From an uncultured Eubacteriales bacterium (GTDB lineage Bacteria > Bacillota > Clostridia > Peptostreptococcales > Anaerovoracaceae), in assembly GCA_902796875.1 (NCBI GenBank), contig CADBQT010000177.1, forward strand, positions 1-8,247: DNA of 8,247 bases. Reading direction: 5' to 3'. The notes under the pieces were generated by a model that was not told the DNA's origin, searched no databases, and saw nothing but the letters and a program-made list of their open reading frames with translations. Position numbers and translations under genes: made by a program. Positions within the stretch are counted from its first letter, which is position 1, and each line of letters opens with the position of its first letter. Positions 5,663 to 8,247 of the stretch are shown piece by piece.

Positions 5663-7414
5663 ATGAGCAAGGTGCTTGCAGGCAGATATGAACTTCTGGA
5701 ACGGATCGGCGAAGGCGGGATGTCCGTCGTCTACAAATCGAGAGACAAGCTGCTCAATCGGTTCGTGGCCATCAAGATCCTGAAACCGGAATTCATCAAC
5801 GACAACAAATTCATCGAAAGCTTCCGCCGGGAATCCCAGGCGGCAGCCAGCATGACCCATCCCAATATCGTAAACATCTACGACGTAGGCAAGGAAGGCA
5901 ACATCCACTACATCGTCATGGAACTGATCGAGGGACGGGCGCTGAGCGACTATATTCGCGAACAGGGGCCAATGGCATATCCCAAGGTGATCGCCATATC
6001 CAAACAGATCGCCGCAGCCCTGGCCTTTGCCCATCAGAATCACATCATCCACCGGGACGTGAAGCCCCACAACATCATGATGACCCCCAACGGCACGGCG
6101 AAGATCACCGACTTCGGCATCGCCAAGGCGGTCAATGCGGCGACCCTGGTGGAGAATACGGACGGAGGGATCATCGGTTCCGTCCACTACTTCTCGCCGG
6201 AACAGGCCAGAGGAGGATACGTGGATGAGAAATCGGACATCTACTCCCTGGGCATCGTCATGTACGAGATGCTTACGGGAAATGTCCCCTTCGACGGAGA
6301 TAACCCGGTGAACATCGCCCTGATGCACATCAACGGGGAAATGCCCAGACCGTCTCAGGTGGTGGGCGGCGTCCCGCCGGCTCTGGAGCACATCATCATG
6401 AAGTGCACGGACAAGTACCCCATCAACCGGTACGCGTCGGCGGACGAGCTGATCGAAGCCCTGAACAATGTGGATTACGCCAGGAGCGTAGCCGGCGAAT
6501 CGGCCCTCATGGGCGGTGTGGCGGCAGAAACGTCTCCCTATGACGGACCCATCGCCGAGACCGGATACGAAGACGGCGAGGATCCCGATGAGGATGAACC
6601 CGGAAAAGACGCCAAAAAGAAAAAGGGCAAAAAGACGGGGATCATCATCGCCATCATCGTGGCGGCTCTGGTTGCCGGCGGACTGGCGGCGGCCTTTGCC
6701 CTCGGCCTCTTCGGCGGCAAGGAGATCGAAGCCCCCGACTTTACCGGCATGACCATCGAAGAAGCCGAGGCGGCAGCTGAGGAAAACGATCTGAAGATCA
6801 AGGAAGGCAAACCGGTCATCGACGAGGAGATGGAAGCCGGGAAGATCGTCAAACAGACCCCTGAACCGGGAGAGACCATCAAGACGAAGACCACAGTGAC
6901 GGTCTACGCCAGCGCCGGACCGGGAGACGGAAGCGTGCCCGATGTTGTGGGAATGAACGAGGAAAGCGCCCGGGCGACCATCGAGGAAGCCGGGTTCAAG
7001 GCCAACGTTTCTTCCCAGGCCAGCGAGGAATCCAGCGGTACCATCATCGACCAGGATCCTGCGGCAGGCAAGAAGATCGAAAAGGGATCTACCGTCAACC
7101 TGGTAGCCAGCGACGGATCCCTGGCCATGGTCAACATGCCCTATGTGCTGGGCAAGACCTTAAACGAGGCCAAGGACGAACTCAAAGAAAACAACCTGAA
7201 ACTGGGGGATGTGGATTACGAGTACAGCGAGACCTACTCGGAAGGGGAGGTCATCTGGCAGCAGTACGACTCCGGATCCCGCCTGGATAAGAATACCTCG
7301 GTCAAACTTACGGTCAGCAAAGGACCGGAACCGACGACCACTGTAGCGCCCACCACTGTAGCGCCGACGACCCAGGTGCCTACGGAGCCGCCTGAGGAAG
7401 AGCCGGAAGATTGA
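5663..7414 (+). CDS. prkC: PASTA-domain transmembrane Ser/Thr protein kinase (PrkC/StkP type)
   Basis: This is a membrane Hanks-type kinase thought to sense peptidoglycan fragments or lipid II outside the cell and phosphorylate cytoplasmic targets. It has 583 residues. The kinase domain (about 9-268) is complete: glycine loop IGEGGMSVVY (15-24), K38 in VAIK, helix-C E57, HRDVKPHN (130-137, catalytic D132), DFG (150-152), an activation loop with T161 and T166, and GSVHYFSPEQARGG (172-185). A linker with an acidic patch (about 301-312) and a Lys-rich patch (315-324) precedes one membrane helix (about 327-350). Three extracellular PASTA repeats follow at about 355-417, 423-484 and 488-553. The protein ends in a Thr/Pro-rich then acidic tail (557-583) with a TTVAP repeat. 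ATG 5663 has AGGAGG at 5652-5657. The adjacent prpC and rsgA are its known functional partners in B. subtilis. Identification is secure; the ligand is not visible from sequence. Confidence 0.96.
   Translation: MSKVLAGRYELLERIGEGGMSVVYKSRDKLLNRFVAIKILKPEFINDNKFIESFRRESQAAASMTHPNIVNIYDVGKEGNIHYIVMELIEGRALSDYIREQGPMAYPKVIAISKQIAAALAFAHQNHIIHRDVKPHNIMMTPNGTAKITDFGIAKAVNAATLVENTDGGIIGSVHYFSPEQARGGYVDEKSDIYSLGIVMYEMLTGNVPFDGDNPVNIALMHINGEMPRPSQVVGGVPPALEHIIMKCTDKYPINRYASADELIEALNNVDYARSVAGESALMGGVAAETSPYDGPIAETGYEDGEDPDEDEPGKDAKKKKGKKTGIIIAIIVAALVAGGLAAAFALGLFGGKEIEAPDFTGMTIEEAEAAAEENDLKIKEGKPVIDEEMEAGKIVKQTPEPGETIKTKTTVTVYASAGPGDGSVPDVVGMNEESARATIEEAGFKANVSSQASEESSGTIIDQDPAAGKKIEKGSTVNLVASDGSLAMVNMPYVLGKTLNEAKDELKENNLKLGDVDYEYSETYSEGEVIWQQYDSGSRLDKNTSVKLTVSKGPEPTTTVAPTTVAPTTQVPTEPPEEEPED
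7337..7381 (+). repeat. 15-base tandem repeat in the prkC tail
   Basis: Three consecutive 15-base units encode TTVAP, TTVAP and TTQVP (prkC residues 559-573). The first two share 14 identical bases (7337-7350 and 7352-7365); the third is conserved mainly at protein level. The repeat is in frame, so copy-number change would lengthen or shorten the extracellular Thr/Pro tail without breaking the protein. Confidence 0.8.
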
Positions 7415-7416
7415 CC

Positions 7417-8247
7417 ATGGAGGGAAGGATCGTGAAAGGGATCGCCGGGTTTTACTTCGTAAAATCCGGCGAAACAGTATATCGGTGCAAAGCCAGAGGT
7501 CTGTTCAAACAGCAGGGAATGAAACCGGCGGTAGGGGACCGGGTCTCCTTCGAACCTCCCGGCGGGGAGGAGGACGACGGTGTGATCACCGCCATTCTGC
7601 CGAGAAAGAACTGCTTTGTCAGGCCTTTTGTATCCAATGTGGACTGTTTCGTGATCGTCGCGTCCGCCGTCCGCCCGGAGCCATCCACCCAGGTGATCGA
7701 TAAGCTCCTGGCCATGGCGGAGATGGCGGATACGGAAGCGGTCCTGTGCATCACCAAATGCGATCTGGCCCGAAAGGAGAACCGCACCGGTCTTCGGGGA
7801 AGGGAGAATCTGGAGAAGCTGAAGCGGATCTATGAACCGGTTTACCCCATCGTCTGCACGGAAAAGGACGGGGAGGAGGATCTGGAGATCCTGCGGGAGC
7901 ATCTTCGGGGGAAGATCTCGGCCCTGGCCGGCCCGTCGGGAGTGGGAAAATCCTCTCTCCTGAACCGTCTGCTCAGGCAAAAGCGGATGGAGACGGGAGG
8001 GATCAGTGAGAAATCGCAGAGAGGCCGTCACACCACCAGGCACGCGGAACTCTTTGATCTGGATGAGGAGGGAAGCCTCCTCTTCGATACCCCGGGATTC
8101 ACTTCCTTCGATCTTCCCGAGGCGGAACCGGAGGATCTGGCCGCCCTGTTCCCGGAGATGGCGGAGGCAGGCGGCGAGTGCCGCTTCGATAACTGCCGTC
8201 ACCTGGCGGAGCCGGGGTGTCGGGTCAAGGCCGCCGTGGAAGAAGGG
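7417..8247 (+). CDS. rsgA: Ribosome small-subunit-dependent GTPase RsgA (3'-truncated by window end)
   Basis: RsgA (CpgA/YloQ in B. subtilis) is a circularly permuted GTPase that binds the 30S subunit late in its assembly. The frame is open to base 8247 with 277 codons; the family is about 290-300 residues, so perhaps 15-25 are missing. The N-terminal OB-fold (about 1-65) begins MEGRIVKGIAGFYFV, typical of the family. The permuted G motifs follow: G4 as TKCD (113-116, usually NKxD), G1 GPSGVGKSS (172-180), G2 around GRHTT (203-207) and G3 DTPG (224-227). The zinc site reads C255-x4-C260-x-H262-x5-C268. ATG 7417 is two bases after the prkC stop and has only a weak GGAAG (7405-7409) ahead, which suggests translation coupled to prkC. 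A GTG at 7432 is less likely, since it would remove family-typical residues. A 14-bp hairpin lies at codons 9-19. Confidence 0.95.
   Translation, partial: MEGRIVKGIAGFYFVKSGETVYRCKARGLFKQQGMKPAVGDRVSFEPPGGEEDDGVITAILPRKNCFVRPFVSNVDCFVIVASAVRPEPSTQVIDKLLAMAEMADTEAVLCITKCDLARKENRTGLRGRENLEKLKRIYEPVYPIVCTEKDGEEDLEILREHLRGKISALAGPSGVGKSSLLNRLLRQKRMETGGISEKSQRGRHTTRHAELFDLDEEGSLLFDTPGFTSFDLPEAEPEDLAALFPEMAEAGGECRFDNCRHLAEPGCRVKAAVEEG
7442..7472 (+). repeat. 14-bp inverted repeat (hairpin) inside the start of rsgA
   Basis: The left arm TCGCCGGGTTTTAC (7442-7455) and right arm GTAAAATCCGGCGA (7459-7472) are complementary except for one G/T position, which pairs as G-U in RNA. The loop is TTC. The hairpin starts 25 bases after the A of the rsgA ATG. 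No T-run follows on either strand, so it is not a standard intrinsic terminator. It lies within coding sequence, so part of the complementarity is set by the residues GFYFVKSG. Confidence 0.75.

Noticed and set aside
7432..7434. GTG as the rsgA start, preceded by AGGGAAGG at 7421-7428
   Set aside because: Spacing of 3 bases is too short, and the five residues before it (MEGRI) match the usual RsgA N-terminus.
7234..8202. 322-codon open frame on the - strand opposite prkC end and rsgA
   Set aside because: It spans the antisense of two clear genes, has no recognisable motif and is explained by codon bias.

Overview
The window holds one densely packed, single-strand gene cluster from a member of the Bacillota, most likely a GC-rich member of the Clostridia. 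All eight genes lie on the + strand in the order priA (5'-truncated) - def - fmt - yugP-type metallopeptidase - rsmB - prpC/stp - prkC - rsgA (3'-truncated). This is the well-known Firmicutes block (in Bacillus subtilis priA-defA-fmt-rsmB-rlmN-prpC-prkC-rsgA-rpe-thiN). The zinc metallopeptidase inserted between fmt and rsmB is the form I associate with Clostridia. Base composition is in the high fifties percent GC by eye, with strong use of C/G-ending codons. No gene-free stretch exceeds 30 bases.

Layout: bases 1-1410 are the C-terminal two thirds of the replication-restart helicase PriA. Bases 1432-2855 carry the formyl-methionine pair def and fmt, overlapping by 4 bases. Bases 2878-3594 encode a membrane HExxH peptidase, preceded by a good sigma-A-like promoter candidate. 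Bases 3594-4886 encode the 16S rRNA m5C methyltransferase RsmB, overlapping the peptidase stop by 1 base. Bases 4917-5645 and 5663-7414 encode the PP2C phosphatase and its partner, the PASTA-domain Ser/Thr kinase. Bases 7417-8247 encode nearly all of the ribosome-assembly GTPase RsgA, cut by the window end. Gaps are 21, -4, 22, -1, 30, 17 and 2 bases, consistent with one transcript. No intrinsic terminator, tRNA, rRNA, riboswitch, mobile element or CRISPR array was seen.

Functionally the block joins chromosome replication restart, translation start and N-terminal processing (Fmt adds the formyl group, Def removes it), ribosome modification and assembly (RsmB, RsgA), and cell-wall-responsive phosphosignalling (PrkC/PrpC). 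In B. subtilis PrkC and PrpC act on the RsgA orthologue CpgA, so the last three genes probably form one regulatory unit.

This is mostly a conserved housekeeping region and I do not see a new system in it. The points worth a second look are: (1) rlmN is absent from its usual slot between rsmB and prpC; (2) a 14-bp hairpin lies just inside rsgA; (3) the junction and first 20 codons of prpC are conspicuously AT-rich; (4) there is a promoter candidate with an almost leaderless geometry before the peptidase gene; and (5) there are small motif departures in Def and RsgA.
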